Shown here piece after piece: positions 12,560-25,100 of a stretch of DNA of 64,000 nt (the first letter of the stretch is position 1; each line of letters opens with the position of its first letter). The position numbers and the translations under genes were made by a program. Below the pieces are notes generated by a model. That model worked only from the letters and a program-made list of their open reading frames with translations, was not told the origin of the DNA and searched no databases. Source of the stretch: Monilinia fructicola (taxonomy: Eukaryota; Ascomycota; Leotiomycetes; Helotiales; Sclerotiniaceae); the NCBI GenBank assembly GCA_008692225.1, contig VICG01000001.1, positions 3,077,501 through 3,141,500 on the forward strand, given 5' to 3'.

Positions 12560-13889
12560 ATGAGCGATTTACAACGGTCCTTTGTTAAGCCTAAGCTAGC
12601 AAAGTTCGCTCCTCCAGAGTTCAATGAGGCTGATGAGGAGGAAGAGATTGATACTCCTAGTGAACTTCCAGATACCCCAATAGATGATGACTCGTCTTCG
12701 GCATCGTCAGCATCTTCAGCTTCATCCACTGGTACTATCATACCATCCTCAAATCAGAAACTGTTTGCTCGACCGCAAGGGTTTGTTCTTGCTTAATAGC
12801 TATATTTCTGTGTCAAGCTAATTTCTTTGATGCCATCAGTGTTCCCAATAAACGAACAATGGAGCAAATACCGTGGACGACATATTTTGAACGAGAATTG
12901 TTCCTCGAACGGAAGATGGAGTCTGAGACCATAACACACCATGCCTATCTTACATCTCCAGTTGGTTCGGCGCCATTGTTTGTTACACATCATGGAGCGG
13001 GGTCATCTGGCCTATCTTTCGCAGTTTTGACATCGGAAATTCGAAAAAAATTACCTTCTGCTGGTGTGCTTTCTCTTGATGCTCGAGGCCATGGTTCTAC
13101 GAACATATCTCCAGAGCCAGAACTCCTAGATCTTAGTCTACAAACATTAAGCTCAGACCTGTTATATGTAATTGAAGCTGCAAAAGAAAAAATGAGCTGG
13201 AGAGAAACTTCCACCTCTGGTACTTATTGGCCATTCTCTTGGCGGCGCAGTTGTTACAGATGTTGCAAAGAGTGGAAAGATAGGCAACTCAGTTCTTGGC
13301 TACGCCGTTCTTGATGTAGTTGAGGGCTCTGCTATGGATGCCCTACAGAGCATGCAAACTTATTTGTCGACCCGACCCCTAGGCTTCCCTTCTCTGCAAT
13401 CCGGTATTGAATGGCACATTAGATCGAGAACAATCCGAAACACACTGTCAGCGCGTACGAGTGTACCTGCTCTACTGGAACACAATGAAGAAGCTAGCGG
13501 ATCACGATCGTGGACGTGGCGCACAAACCTTGCTGCCACCCAACCATTTTGGGAAGATTGGTTTGTTGGACTGAGCAAAAAATTCCTGGAGGCTAGAGGC
13601 GGAAAGTTGTTACTACTCGCGGGACCGATAGACTTGATAAAGAGTTAATAATCGGGCAAATGCAAGGTAAGGACTATCAATGACATGTGTAGAGGTGGCA
13701 GGCCAAAGCTGACAGCCAACAGGGAAGTATGCGCTACAAGTTTTCCCTGAAGCCGGACACTTCGTTCATGAAGACCTTCCTGAGAAGACAGCCTTGGTGT
13801 TAGTAGACTTCTATAAAAGAAATGACAGGAGTACATTGGTCCTGCCACCGAAAGTATCAGATCTCCTTAGGGCTGGTAAGAAAGTATGA
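12560..13889 (+). CDS. PPE1: Protein phosphatase methylesterase 1 (two apparent frameshifts)
   Basis: Serine esterase that removes the C-terminal methyl ester from the PP2A catalytic subunit, working against the methyltransferase Ppm1. The N-terminus (MSDLQRSFVKPKLAKFAPPE) and an acidic Ser-rich linker are typical of the family. The alpha/beta-hydrolase fold shows an oxyanion block HHGAGSSGLSF, DARGHG, the nucleophile motif GHSLGG near 13230, GYAVLDVVEG, an LLLLAG strand, and the catalytic His in FPEAGHFVHED. Introns are at 12781-12839 and 13667-13722. Two single-base errors break the frame: one extra A at 13205-13207 (just before LPPLVLIGHSLGG) and one missing G at 13621-13623 (AGTDRLDKE). 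Correcting both gives 1215 nt (404 aa), close to family length. Essential fold residues are intact. Confidence 0.88.
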
Positions 13890-14763
13890 AGTTGGTTCAT
13901 TAGTTTTGACCGACTATAGAAAAGGGGCACGCGTCTCTATTATGGTACACCACGAAAGCTGCAACTAATATCTTGGATTTATGAAAACATTCAAAAACAT
14001 ATCAGACTATCGCAGTATTTAAACCTCAACCTCAAGGCCAGCAAGCGATATAAAATTAGAAAATGTTATATTGTCGATTTTCAATTCCAAGTGAGGAGCG
14101 TCGAAATATCGCGTTTATTTGTAAACTAGGTAGGCAATTGGTAGGGTTGCATTGCACGAGGGGACGAGGGTCTCGAAAGTTGCAAGAGAAAAAGGATCGG
14201 ATCACTTCTTAGCGCCAGACTTTGAACATAACCCCACGAAACGTTGAAAATCGAAAGTGGAAGGGCGGCTGAGTCCTCGGTGAAGTAAGACATTCGGATT
14301 CGGTTGTGTACTGGGTACCTACTAAGGGACTGATTAGTGTAGGGAGTGGATCTTAGCATTATCCCACCATTGCTTTTGATCGAATGGGATTTCTTGGATT
14401 GCTTACTGTGCGCAAAAAATGTCCAATCTTATAAGAACACCACCAAATTACCTCTCATTAAAGTGTCAGCTCAGGGGGCGGCAAAGCTGACAAGACTTGA
14501 CTCTTGACCGTTTGAACCGAAACCAGAGTAGTACAGGTTTCCCAGGTGCTAGGCACCCGTATCCATAGTCAGAGTCATAGCCATAGCCATGGTGGAAGTT
14601 AGATTATTTAACACCCATTCCCTTTCGTTGATATTTTGAGCCTACTCCCCCAAAGTTTCCTGAACTTCCTCCCTTGTCATATTATATATCGTAGCTCAAT
14701 CGTCTTTTCTTTCAATCTTATTTGTAAATCATTTAATAATACCATTCCTTTTGAATCAACAAG
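13890..14763. other. Intergenic, promoter of the small GPI-protein gene
   Basis: 874 bases without a gene. The left part is the PPE1 3' flank. The right part holds pyrimidine-rich stretches (about 14640-14750) typical of fungal core promoters and leaders just upstream of the ATG at 14764. Confidence 0.5.
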
Positions 14764-15513
14764 ATGCGATTCTCAAACTATCTTCTCGTCACTGGGCTGA
14801 TTGCCTTTACTTCAGCATCTCCAGCTCCAGCTCCAGCTCCAGAGCCAACCACACCAACTGCAGCGTATGTCTTGACTTATCCACCTTTCCTCACTTAATA
14901 CCCTTACATCTTTTCACAATACCTTCACCATTTCCGCCTATGCATATCTATCTGTTCTATTTGAACTAACACTTTCCCTTCAAGTCAATCTCAAGCTCTA
15001 ATTGATGACCTTCAATCCTACTTCTCCGGCTTAGTCACCCAAACTGCTCTGCTTTCATTAGCCTCAAATCTTGCCACGGATGCAGCTGCTCTCAACTCCC
15101 TCCAAGATATCCAACAGTCTCTTCAATCCGATGTATTGAATGGCCAAACTCCAAATACTGCTTTCATTACTGCTTTACCCTCTCCTGTCGCCAGTGTCAT
15201 CGGCTCAATCTACAGCGCTGAAATGAGTATCATCAGCAAAGATGGATTTGGCGATGTGGTAGCAAGTGCAACTGCCAGCGAAGCCGCGACTGCGTCAAGT
15301 ACCAGTGCTGCAAAGACGGCGACTGCAACTGGAAAGACTTCGGCAACGGAAAGTGGGAGTGGAAGTGGAGCCGCAACAGCGGCAACGGCGAGTGCGAGTT
15401 CGACTAGACCTGCAACGATCGAGAACGGTGCTGCTGGTGCATTGGGTGTCGATACGTTGAAAATCTGTGGCGGTTTGGCGGTTGGTGTTGTGGGCGTTGT
15501 GATGGCTTTATAA
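14764..15513 (+). CDS. Small secreted Ala/Ser/Thr-rich GPI-anchored protein
   Basis: 209 aa from two exons, intron 14865-14984 (gtatgt...caag, 120 nt). The start MRFSNYLLVTGLIAFTSASP is a clear signal peptide, followed by repeated Ala-Pro. The middle (QALIDDLQSYFSGLVTQTAL, LASNLATDAAALNSLQDIQQ) is helical and resembles small fungal surface proteins with a short helical core. The C-terminal third is Ser/Ala/Thr/Gly-rich and ends in a hydrophobic tail (GLAVGVVGVVMAL) expected of a GPI attachment signal. It has an in-frame length and no indels. I do not recognise a named family; a wall or plasma-membrane location is inferred from the two end signals. Confidence 0.8.
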
Positions 15514-16934
15514 TGAATTTGTGGATAGCTTATCTATGACTTTCACGATATGTTACTTTTCATGGCTTCTTCTGCGTTCTGGAAGCATACTCACACGTTT
15601 CATAACGATATTTTGTAATGTCAAGAGACCTACGGGCTCCAGCAAAATTTGCACGCGAGATGGAGAAAATAAAGCCAGTTGTCTCAAGTGTTTTTTCAAT
15701 GTTAAATTCTGATATTGTGCGGTATTGGTTAATATTCATTCCACTGAGGATTTTGGCATATAAATTATGAAATCCTGAGCACCAAACCATCATTCGAGTT
15801 CTGACATGGCTTGGCCGTTGACATGAAGTGGGTAACAACTGACCTAGGAATCATTGTGTTGAATATCAGATGGCCACCAACAATAGGTTGATGTCGGTAA
15901 TTCGAAGAATGTCTCAAACTCTTGATCTTGCTAGTTAGTGCATGAACCTCAAGTGGGAATTTTGAATAACCGATGAAAGAGTCGATCGATCATCAAGCGA
16001 ATGACATTCGTTCTCCACACTTATCTGCCATATATTTTACAGTACAGAAACAAACCCACTCATTTTCAAAAAGCTCCACATCTCAACACGTATTCGACTA
16101 TTAAAAGTTCCGAATTTAGACTGCAGTCTAGACTGTTTGAACAGTTAAACTGCTGTGTACAATTATTGCCCCTTGCAAAACCCATGTTCCCCATTTATTA
16201 CCTTCGAGGACCAGAGACTATGCATGTAGCACTGGGAATCTTCGAAGGGCATGCTCCATAAGAAGAATAAAATAACCTACCCAGAATCTTCCCAGCCCGA
16301 CTTTTTCGCGCTTTACCCAAATGTCTATGCGAGGCTAACTGATGCCAGAAAAAACAGTACCATCAGATCGAAAGTTAGAGGCGGTGCCGGTAGTTCATCC
16401 CAATGATGCCTCCTCGCAGCTAAAGATTTAAGCGTAATTAAAGGTTCAATGATGTTTTAGACAATATCGTATATCTATAGGATGTGATCGATGGGGAGCC
16501 TGCTCATACTTGAGTTTCTCTCACCATCCGTACTCTTTGAAGCAACTCCATCTCCAGTATACTATTCTCAACATATCTTAACAGCTTTGTTCATATCGCA
16601 ATCTTCGGATCCCTCAACCCCTCAACCCCTCGCCTACTTTAATCATTCTTCTCTAACTAATGTCATCTCAATCGAGTTGCCTCATATCATGTCGCCAAGA
16701 CGGCCATTATCAGCATACGTACATATTCCACCAGCGACCGTCTCAACTAAATGCCAAGACACCCTTCAGTAAAGCAGAAAAAGTATGACGATGCGAAGCC
16801 AACACCATCCTTTCGAGAACTGCAACGTATTCGAGGAAGTTTGAGAAACACTTTTCACCATTAAGTGCCCCCCGTTTTTGGTGTTCATGTAACTGGACAC
16901 TCGCGTTGGAAATCTCTCCGGCCGTCATGTTTTC

Positions 16935-17357
16935 GACATCCGGCGACGCTATGAATTTGGCTTCTGGGCCACTAGCTGGACTTTAGAACCTCTAAATGGC
17001 AGAATTCTCGACACCGTACGAGATCACAATACGATTCTGAACTACGAACGCTTTCCTCAATACAAGGATTTGAAATACAGCTGATGTGGATGATATGGCT
17101 AAGAAGTCGCTGATCAAGATTGGGGATGTTGATATTGCGGAAAATGTTGCTTAGAAAAGCATGATACTAATTACCTGGCTGGCTGGAAAATTACGGGGTT
17201 GGGGAAGTCCACAGTAGCTAGCAGTGTGGATCTCGATGTTGTAAGTATTAATGCTATGTTCAGAGATTGTTATGCCACTACCTACATAGTTGCCAAAATT
17301 TGTCGCGCCGGGCAGCGTCATCTTGGTGGTAGTAAATGGAAGGATCAGAAGATGTGA
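16935..17357 (+). pseudogene. Possible decayed or error-broken gene, family not recognised
   Basis: The + strand reads RYEFGFWATSWTLEPLNGRI...ILNYERFPQYKDLKYS then stop (17082-17084). It resumes one base later as VDDMAKKSLIKIGDVDIAEN, hits a stop, then resumes in another frame as EKHDTNYLAGWKITGLGKST...VDLDVV. A good intron (gtaagt...acatag, about 17240-17289) follows, then VAKICRAGQRHLGGSKWKDQ and a stop. Protein-like composition continuing across frame changes, plus a plausible intron, suggests a real gene with indels or a relic. No start could be fixed. I cannot name a family. Confidence 0.25.
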
Positions 17358-17633
17358 TTCAAAGAGAAAGTAATGCCGTATAATTTACCATTGATAGATT
17401 GAGGACAAGCATTCACCACGATGTATATTGAAGCGTGTATGTCGAACCTGTTTTTCATCGAAGTGATGTTTGATACACTTGTGATGTAGTAAGTAGTATG
17501 TTGGTAATGTTTCTCCTAGACAAAACTCTTGGGCTTCATGTTTGAGAAATTTTGAGGTTAGATGGACCGAGTTCAACGCAGCTCGTACTATGTTATATGT
17601 ATGGGGCGTAAATGAAAGGAAACTGTGAGAAAA

Positions 17634-17782
17634 GGCTTGGTGAAGAAAGGCTTGGTGAAGAAAGGCTTGGTGAAGAAAGGCTTGGTGAAGAAAGGCTTGG
17701 TGAAGAAAGGCTTGGTGAAGAAAGGCTTGGTGAAGAAAGGCTTGGTGAAGAAAGGCTTGGTGAAGAAAGGCTTGTGAAGAAA
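17634..17782. repeat. 15-bp minisatellite, nine perfect copies plus one degenerate
   Basis: The unit GGCTTGGTGAAGAAA repeats nine times without change from 17634 to 17768. A tenth unit at 17769 lacks one G. Because the unit is 15 nt, three frames stay open (GEERL on +, HQAFL, FFTKP and LSSPS on -), producing artefactual ORFs. Perfect identity implies recent expansion. It lies in a gene-poor region. Confidence 0.95.
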
Positions 17783-18382
17783 GCCGAAATATGTCTCGAA
17801 GACCACTCCTGAAAGATAAGCTCACCGGGGATTATCCAAATGGTGCTCACAATGAGCTCCTAAATATTTTGAAGCTCAATGGGAATCGCCTGAGATGAAA
17901 ACATCCTGGGTAAAATTCAGATCTTTTGCCAAGACACATGAGAAGTAAGGTGCGACTTTATTAGCAGATTAGAGTTCCGACTATCAAATCCGCTTTTTGG
18001 ATTATTATCTCAACCTACTTGAACCCTTAGGATATCGTTCATCTCATCTCATCACTCAAGATTCATGAATAGGATCATTCAAACGTTCTGGAGCATAAAT
18101 GCAAAAGGTCAACCGCGTGATTTGAATCAGAACCAACATCTGGAAATATGGCTATGTTGCTGTACCTCTCCACATAACCAATGATGCACGTTGCAAGCGT
18201 ATATTATTCTTTGTCTATTCATATAGTCTGAGGTATCAAAAGTTAGGTCATAATACATGCCACAGCTACAGCAATCTGCCTAATATCATTTCCCCTTTTG
18301 CATTCAGAATCCTTAACGCCAATACCTTACTATGCATATATCATCCCAACCCACGACCCAGGACAGCACATTAGGTACCTTA

Positions 18383-19706
18383 TCAAGACCCACCTAGAAT
18401 GTTGGATATCCTCAAAGATAAGTCTAGGATAGTGAGGTGCTCGTCCGCACCATCCACAAGACGTTTATCTGCTTCTGAAAAGAGGGCCACAATCTTGTTT
18501 TTGTGGGAGTCTGCTATTGATTCGGAGTTGATGATGGTTTGGTAAAGCTGTTATGCTTATTAGCTTCTAGATTTTGGTGAGAACGTGAAAGGGGAGGAAA
18601 CATACCTGTGAGACTATCTGTGTGCCACTCCACCCATCCGCAACTATATCGACAACTACTTTCGATACAGCATCATATACGACCCCTCTTGATTTCGGTT
18701 GCATGGCCTTGACCAACTTTTCAATCGTGTTATCCGGTATAACTCCTGCGATATCTTCCACACTGCTGACCGTAACCATCTTCCTATCCATATCCATTTT
18801 ATCACCATCATCCCCCTCTTCGTCCTTCCCACTGACCGCTCCCACCAACCTCGCTGCACTCTGCAAATACGTAATCGCCTTTCTCAAATCCCCCTCACTG
18901 CACTTGATCAACGCTTCCACCGCCCCATCCTCCAACCTAACCCCCTCCTTATCCGCTATCTCCCTCACCCTGACGACCGCATTGCCTTTATCCAAACTCT
19001 TGAATCGGAATTTACTACACCGACTCGCCAAAGGATCAATAATCCTCGTTACATAATTGCAAATTAAACAGAATCTCGTAATCTTACTATAAGTCTCCAT
19101 CGTTCGTCTCAACGCACTCTGCGCATCCTGCGTCATACTATCCGCCTCATCCAGTATAATGATTTTATAAGGGGGGCACGGATACTTCTGACGATAGGCA
19201 GGAGAAGGATTGGAAAGTTGCATGCGGGCGAAATCCTTCACCTTTTCACGAACAATGGATATGCCTCGTTCGTCAGAGGCGTTGAGTTCCAGGACGCGGG
19301 ATTTGATCAGCTCGGGGCCGTAAAGTTCTTTGGCAAGGGCGAGAACGGTCGAAGTTTTACCTGTGCCCGGCGGCCCATAGAAGAGCATGTGCGGAAGCTG
19401 TGAAGGAGCATGTTAGAAGGGAGCTTCTGGAGGTGAGGGGAAGAGCTAACGTTGGAGGATTGGAGTGTGCGCTGCAGAACGGTGATGGTATGGTCTTGGG
19501 CCGTGACATCTCCTAAGCCTTTCGGTCGACTGCAAGACTGTTAGTAAAGTTATGTGGCACAAGGGCATATGCAAGGCGAAGTGACTGACTATTTTTCAAC
19601 CCATGGCTGCATACGGGTATTTTCCTTGGGCTTCTCTTTGGTGTTTGTGGTGCCATTTGAAGCAGCTTCCGCCTTACGAGCTTTGATATCGAAAAAAACC
19701 AGCCAT
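18383..19706 (-). CDS. RFC2: Replication factor C subunit 2 (clamp loader; human RFC4-type)
   Basis: AAA+ subunit of the RFC clamp loader that opens PCNA at primer ends in the nucleus. Four exons; introns 19530-19589, 19398-19450 and 18548-18605 (60, 53, 58 nt). Visible motifs in order: [14 protein letters not shown] (RFC box II), Walker [22 protein letters not shown], Walker [11 protein letters not shown], the sensor region [20 protein letters not shown] carrying the SRC arginine finger, [12 protein letters not shown], and a C-terminal collar domain ending [40 protein letters not shown] distinguishes it as the yeast Rfc2/human RFC4 ortholog. The frame breaks at a 7-base homopolymer (19692-19698) right after the start; six bases give [11 protein letters not shown] and a 1152-nt CDS (383 aa). 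An essential gene, so a sequencing error is most likely. Confidence 0.92.
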
Positions 19707-20105
19707 CGTGAAGACAAATACGAGTTTCTTCTAGAATTTGCAAATTGCAGATAAGTTTGGACTTCAGATAGTGGATATTGTACGAACAGGGAGACGCGTC
19801 GTGATTTTCCACTCTACGCGACATATTTAGCGCGAGGCTAAAACAAGGTTACAACATCTACAGCAGAAACATTCGGTTACCTCATCTCATCTCATGATCG
19901 TTATATGCATTGGAAATATAATTTTGTTATCTTAAAAAGATATTTAGATTTGATTAGAACTAGAGTAGGGTAAACTCTGGGGATGTTCTCGTGCACAATG
20001 CACAGTGTCATATTTGATTCGATATTATATTTGACTCGGATGAAGATTATTGGCGGTCAAACCTCAAAGATTTCAAACCACTCACTAGACCTGCTATGAT
20101 TGTAA
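19707..20105. other. Intergenic: RFC2 promoter and 3' flank of the coiled-coil gene
   Basis: 399 bases between two minus-strand genes, AT-rich around 19910-19970. It should contain the RFC2 core promoter and leader next to 19707. No RNA gene or repeat seen. Confidence 0.5.
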
Positions 20106-21675
20106 TTAATCCAAGATCGAATCTTCTGTTCTTATGAAGCCGAGATTTCCATCCAAAGTAGACCAGACTCCCCCAATATTCGAAATTCCCAGCTTTTGCC
20201 TGCCGCCAACCACATCTCCGTCTACGCCTTGTCCCTCTGGAAGACACCCCAGAAGAACTTGAAGATCATTCAAAGTCTGATAGGCTTCTGCTAGAGCCGA
20301 TTCTCCATCCTCCAATCTTTCTAAAACAGCTTCCTTGGTTGAGATACTACTTGATTCGGCCGCAAAGACCCAAGCTTTGGCCCGACTTGACAAACTTGGC
20401 TTGTCGCTATTCGAAATATCCTCTTCAAATGATATCGGCTCTCCTAGTCGTTTTCTTTGAGATGTAACAGTCGGCATGGGGTAAGCAGGCAAGAGATGAC
20501 TTTCGTCGACGAGCTTGTCTAGGTCTTTACCAGTTTCTTTGTGTTGCCTCGTGAGACTGCTAGTGAGATAAGACCTTTGCAGCACGGTAGATCTCTGCTC
20601 GTTTGAGATGAGAACCAAATCTTCAAGGTAAGAATATGTCGACACGTCTGTGATATTGGCGGTATCATTCGGAGGTTGATCTACGACAACCGCAGAAGAA
20701 TCTGTGGCACCGACTGCGATAGGGAGCGGTGTAGCAAGATCCTCACTAGCAGCGACAATTAATCTTTTCCGAGTTTCAAGGTATTGCGCATATATTTGCT
20801 TTATGGAAGCCAACTGAGAATCAATGTACTCCTTTCCCTTATACTCAGGTATGCTTGGGTCTTGTCCCTCAGGTGCTGCCGATGAATCTCCAGCTTTTCC
20901 CAATTCCATCTCGATCCAGTTAATCAATTCATTACGAGTTGTTCCCAGTGCTAGCTGCCGATTGCCCTGCTCTGGCTGATCTTTTGACGTGGTGGTGCCA
21001 GCTCTAACCTTTGCCAACAAATTCTGTTCTTTTTTAAGAAGGAGCTGTGCTCGTAGAACTGACTTCTCCAATCGATCGACAAGTGATTTTCAAATCAATC
21101 CTTTCAGAGTCTTGATGGTGTTCTGCAGGGGCCAAGACAATAGGTGGCACTGGCGGTAAAGATCCGACGTCTCTCAGTAGTTCTAGGCTCTTGGGGTCTA
21201 GAAAGTCTTGTTCTGCAGCGGGCTTCTGTGCGAGCTGATTGATAAGATCTTGGATAACGCGAAATCTTTCCTGCTTCTTACGTTGCTTCTCTAGATCCAA
21301 GAAAGTACGTAAAGATACTTCCTTAGACGTAGCTTGATCATGAGTCCTTGCTCGAATCTTGCTATGAGATTCTATTTCATCATGTTGTGTACTGATTGCT
21401 GCAAAGTCTTCTTGGGCCTTTAAATTAGCTTGAAGACTGCGTAGGTATTCATGTTGAACACCCGGAAATCCCAATCCTTGTGTCACTTCAGAGGTAGGGT
21501 CTGTAAGTGACAAATTTGTAGGTGTCAAGATACTTTCCCCAGAGTTAACATTAGAATTTAGGTGAGCAGCGAGGACACGTCGAACATGCAGAGTATCCTG
21601 TCTTTGTTTGATGTAAGGGCTCAAGGCAAGATGCAACCTTTTAATACTTTCGGGAAGATTCTCCAAGTCATCCAT
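20106..21675 (-). CDS. Coiled-coil protein of unrecognised family (one apparent frameshift)
   Basis: 522 aa after one correction. It starts MDDLENLPESIKRLHLALSP and is rich in Glu/Gln/Lys/Leu with heptad-like helices (about residues 85-165 and 205-260), followed by Ser/Asp-rich linkers and a last helical block (RLEDGESALAEAYQTLNDLQ) ending RTEDSILD. Two long frames overlap at 21034-21071. Dropping one base from the run at 21087-21090 joins ERIDLK to SLVDRLEKSVLRAQLLLKKE and gives 1569 nt. No introns. The architecture resembles spindle or microtubule-associated coiled-coil subunits such as augmin/HAUS proteins, but I have no diagnostic motif and leave it unnamed. It faces BRR2 across a 442-bp shared promoter. 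Confidence 0.75.
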
Positions 21676-22117
21676 TTTGATGAGAAATACGAAAATTGAC
21701 GCTTTGGACCGCTTGACACCGGGAGTTATAGTTCATTAAGGTTGCTATAGGCAAAGTTTGTTTACTTTATAATTAGTGATATTGACAGCGGAGAGGTACA
21801 AGTAGCGCCAGGCCCACTAGCGCCTCATGTGAATTTAGTGGCCTCGCGTTAAACCTTAATTTTGCGAATTTTGGAAACTTGAGAGACCTCTCGAATTGAT
21901 ATCAAAATACCCTTTGTCACGGCGTCCATTAATTTTCTTTGCATTACTTCTTTGATTTATCAATGTATTGGAGATAAGTTCCATAATTCATGGTTTGAGA
22001 GAATCACTTCAGATGACTTGAAAACTCTCTTACAGCGATCTAATACCGATTTCTTCTCGATATTTGCCATAACAAACTTCAGCCTTTCTCACACCGTAAA
22101 TTGAACAAATTACCATA
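21676..22117. promoter_or_regulatory. Shared divergent promoter, coiled-coil gene / BRR2
   Basis: 442 bp between the outward-facing starts at 21675 and 22118. AT-rich with pyrimidine tracts just upstream of BRR2 (about 22045-22095). Bidirectional use is inferred from geometry only. Confidence 0.5.
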
Positions 22118-25100
22118 ATGACGGACCAACAGCGCGATGTATCGCAGTATAAATATGCGGCGATGTCCAACCTGGTTCTCCAGGCGGATCGTCGATTTGT
22201 TACTCGCCGTAATGACGAGGTGACTGGAGATCCAGAATCACTGGCGGGGCAAATCAGTATTCGAGATATGGGTTCGAGAAACGCCCGTGAGAACGCGCCG
22301 AAACAGAAAAAGAAAGCTTCGGGACTTCCAGATGTTGAGAGGGGAGGTTACCGCGAAGGTGAGGATGTTTTGGAAAGAGAACAGCGCAAACGCAAGCGTG
22401 GAGAGCCAGCACAACTCCGGGGAACTGGAATACTGTCAGCAGCGGATGCATTAGTTGAGGGAATTCGATACAGACCTAGGACTTCGGCGACGCGAGCAAC
22501 CTATGACCTTCTTCTAACTACAGTCGCCAACAATCTTGGAGATGTCCCACATGAAGTTGTGCGAAGTGCCACGGATGCTGTGTTGGAGTATCTAAAAGAT
22601 GACGATATGAAAGATTTCGATAAGAAGAAGGAAATCGATGATCTGTTAGGCGCCAGTATGAATCCGAAGCAGTTCAACGAGCTTGTGAATCTAGGAAAAA
22701 AGATTACAGATTACGACGCGCAGGACGAAGACGAAGAGATGGCAGATGGAGATAACGGGGGCGAAAATGGCGCAGAGATAGACGATCGCCAGGGAGTAGC
22801 AGTCGTGTTCGATGACAATTCCGAAGATGAGGGTGATGAGATGCTTAATGAAATCAGGGATGAGTCCTCCGAAGATGAAGATGATGCTCAAGATCGTCCT
22901 GGTGATGAGGAAGTCGCTACGGCTGGTGGCGCTGGAAACGATAGAGACGAAGAATCTCAGGAACTACCCGAAGAAGAAGCAATAATTATGGACTCAGGCT
23001 CTATGCAAAATGCCGACTCAGCTAAAGAAAAGAAAGACTTCATACCCGCGCGCGAAATTGATGCATATTGGCTGCAACGGCAAATAGGATCAGTATATAC
23101 AGACGCCCATTTACAACAGCTTAAGACACAGGAAGTACTGCACACACTCTCTGGCGCCCCTGCCGAAGAGGGTGGGGATGAAAAGCCCCTTAGAGAAATC
23201 GAAAATGACCTCGCTGAATTGTTTGATTATGAGCACCATGAGCTCGTACATAAGCTCATCGCAAACCGGGACAAGGTAGTCTGGCTTACTCGTCTAGCTC
23301 GAGCTGAAGATGCCGAAGCTCGAGGTGTTGTCGAACGTGAAATTGCTTCGGAGGGACTGCGATGGATTTTGGATGAGCTTCGTGGAGGCGTACCCGGCGA
23401 TGGATCAAAGAAGAGGAGACTGGAAATGAAGATGGACATTGACGTTCCAGCGGAATACATCAATGGCAGTACCAAGAATGAGCAAAAAGACGGAGATGGT
23501 TTAGTTGGTGGACTACAACCGCGAAAGCTCATTAATCTTGAAAATCTTGTCTTTGATCAAGGCAATCACTTGATGACCAACCCCAAGGTCAAATTGCCAG
23601 AGGGATCTACCAAGCGAACATTCAAAGGATACGAAGAGATTCACGTGCCCCCTCCTAAAAAGCGCAACGATCCCTCGGATCGTGATATCCCAGTTACGGA
23701 AATGCCTGAATGGGCACGAGTTCCATTCTCATCTACAGTCAAACTCAATAAGATACAATCGCAATGCTTTCCGACAGCTTTTGAAGACGACGGTAATATG
23801 CTTATTTGCGCGCCTACTGGAAGTGGCAAGACCAATGTTGGCATGTTGACTATATTACGAGAAATCGGCAAAAATCGCAATCCAGAAACCGGAGAAATCA
23901 ATTTGGATGCTTTCAAAATTGTTTATATAGCGCCTCTCAAAGCTTTGGTGCAAGAACAAGTTGGAAATTTCGGCGCTAGACTCAAGCCATATGGAATCAA
24001 AGTTTCTGAATTGACTGGAGATCGTCAACTCACAAAGCAACAGATCGCTGATACCCAGATCATCGTGACAACCCCCGAAAAATGGGATGTTATCACTAGG
24101 AAAGCTACTGACTTGAGTTACACTAACTTGGTCCGCCTCATCATCATTGACGAGATTCATCTTTTGCACGATGATCGTGGACCTGTATTAGAAAGTATTG
24201 TGAGTAGGACGCTTAGAAAGATGGAGCAGACCGGCGATCCTGTTCGTTTGATAGGTCTTTCTGCGACATTGCCAAATTACCGTGATGTTGCAAGCTTTTT
24301 ACGTGTTGATCCTCTCAAAGGCATGTTTTCACTTCGATGGTTCATACCGTCCCTGCCCACTCCGCCAGGAATTCGTTGGCATAACAGAGAAGAAAGCTAT
24401 TAAGCAACTGAAGACTATGAATGACGTGACTTATACCAAGGTTTTGGAGCATGTAGGAACGAATAGAAATCAGATGATTATCTTTGTGCACTCCCGCAAG
24501 GAAACTGCAAAAACAGCTAGATATATTCGAGATAAAGCTTTGGAAATGGAAACAATAGGGCAAATTTTACGGAGTGATGTGTCGGGGACTCGAGAGACTC
24601 TTGCTTCTGAAGCAGAGGAGGTCAGCGATCGAGAGCTTAAGGATTTGCTACCCTACGGCTTCGGAATACATCACGCTGGTATGAACAGACCAGATCGAAC
24701 ATCTGTCGAGGAACTTTTTCATGAAGGATTGATTCAGGTTCTTGTCTGTACTGCTACATTGGCATGGGGTGTCAATCTACCAGCGCATACTGTCATTATT
24801 AAAGGAACCCAAGTATATTCCCCTGAGAAAGGCAGTTGGGTGGAATTGAGTCCTCAGGATGTACTCCAGATGCTTGGACGCGCTGGTCGGCCACAATACG
24901 ACACTTATGGAGAAGGTATCATCATCACAACCCAGAACGAAATGCAGTATTATCTGTCACTTCTGAATCAACAGTTACCGATCGAGAGTCAGTTTGTTAG
25001 CAGGTTGGTGGACAATTTAAATGCAGAGGTTGTTCTTGGCAATGTCCGTAGTCGAGATGAAGGTGTGGAGTGGTTAGGATACACCTACCTATTCGTTCGA

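Larger units (their letters stand above)
15514..18382. other. Spacer with minisatellite and possible gene relic
   Basis: 2.9 kb lacking a firm gene model. It carries the 15-bp minisatellite at 17634-17782 and protein-like fragments at about 16935-17357, both listed separately. Long open frames across 17385-17850 on both strands come from the repeat period (15 = 5 x 3), not from coding selection. Confidence 0.55.

Noticed and set aside
17385..17850. 146-, 85- and 72-codon ORFs on the minus strand and a 66-codon ORF on the plus strand
   Set aside because: All are open only because the 15-bp repeat is a multiple of three and contains no stop in several frames. There is no start context, intron or domain.
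18622..19067. 144- and 122-codon plus-strand ORFs
   Set aside because: They are antisense shadows of the RFC2 AAA+ domain.
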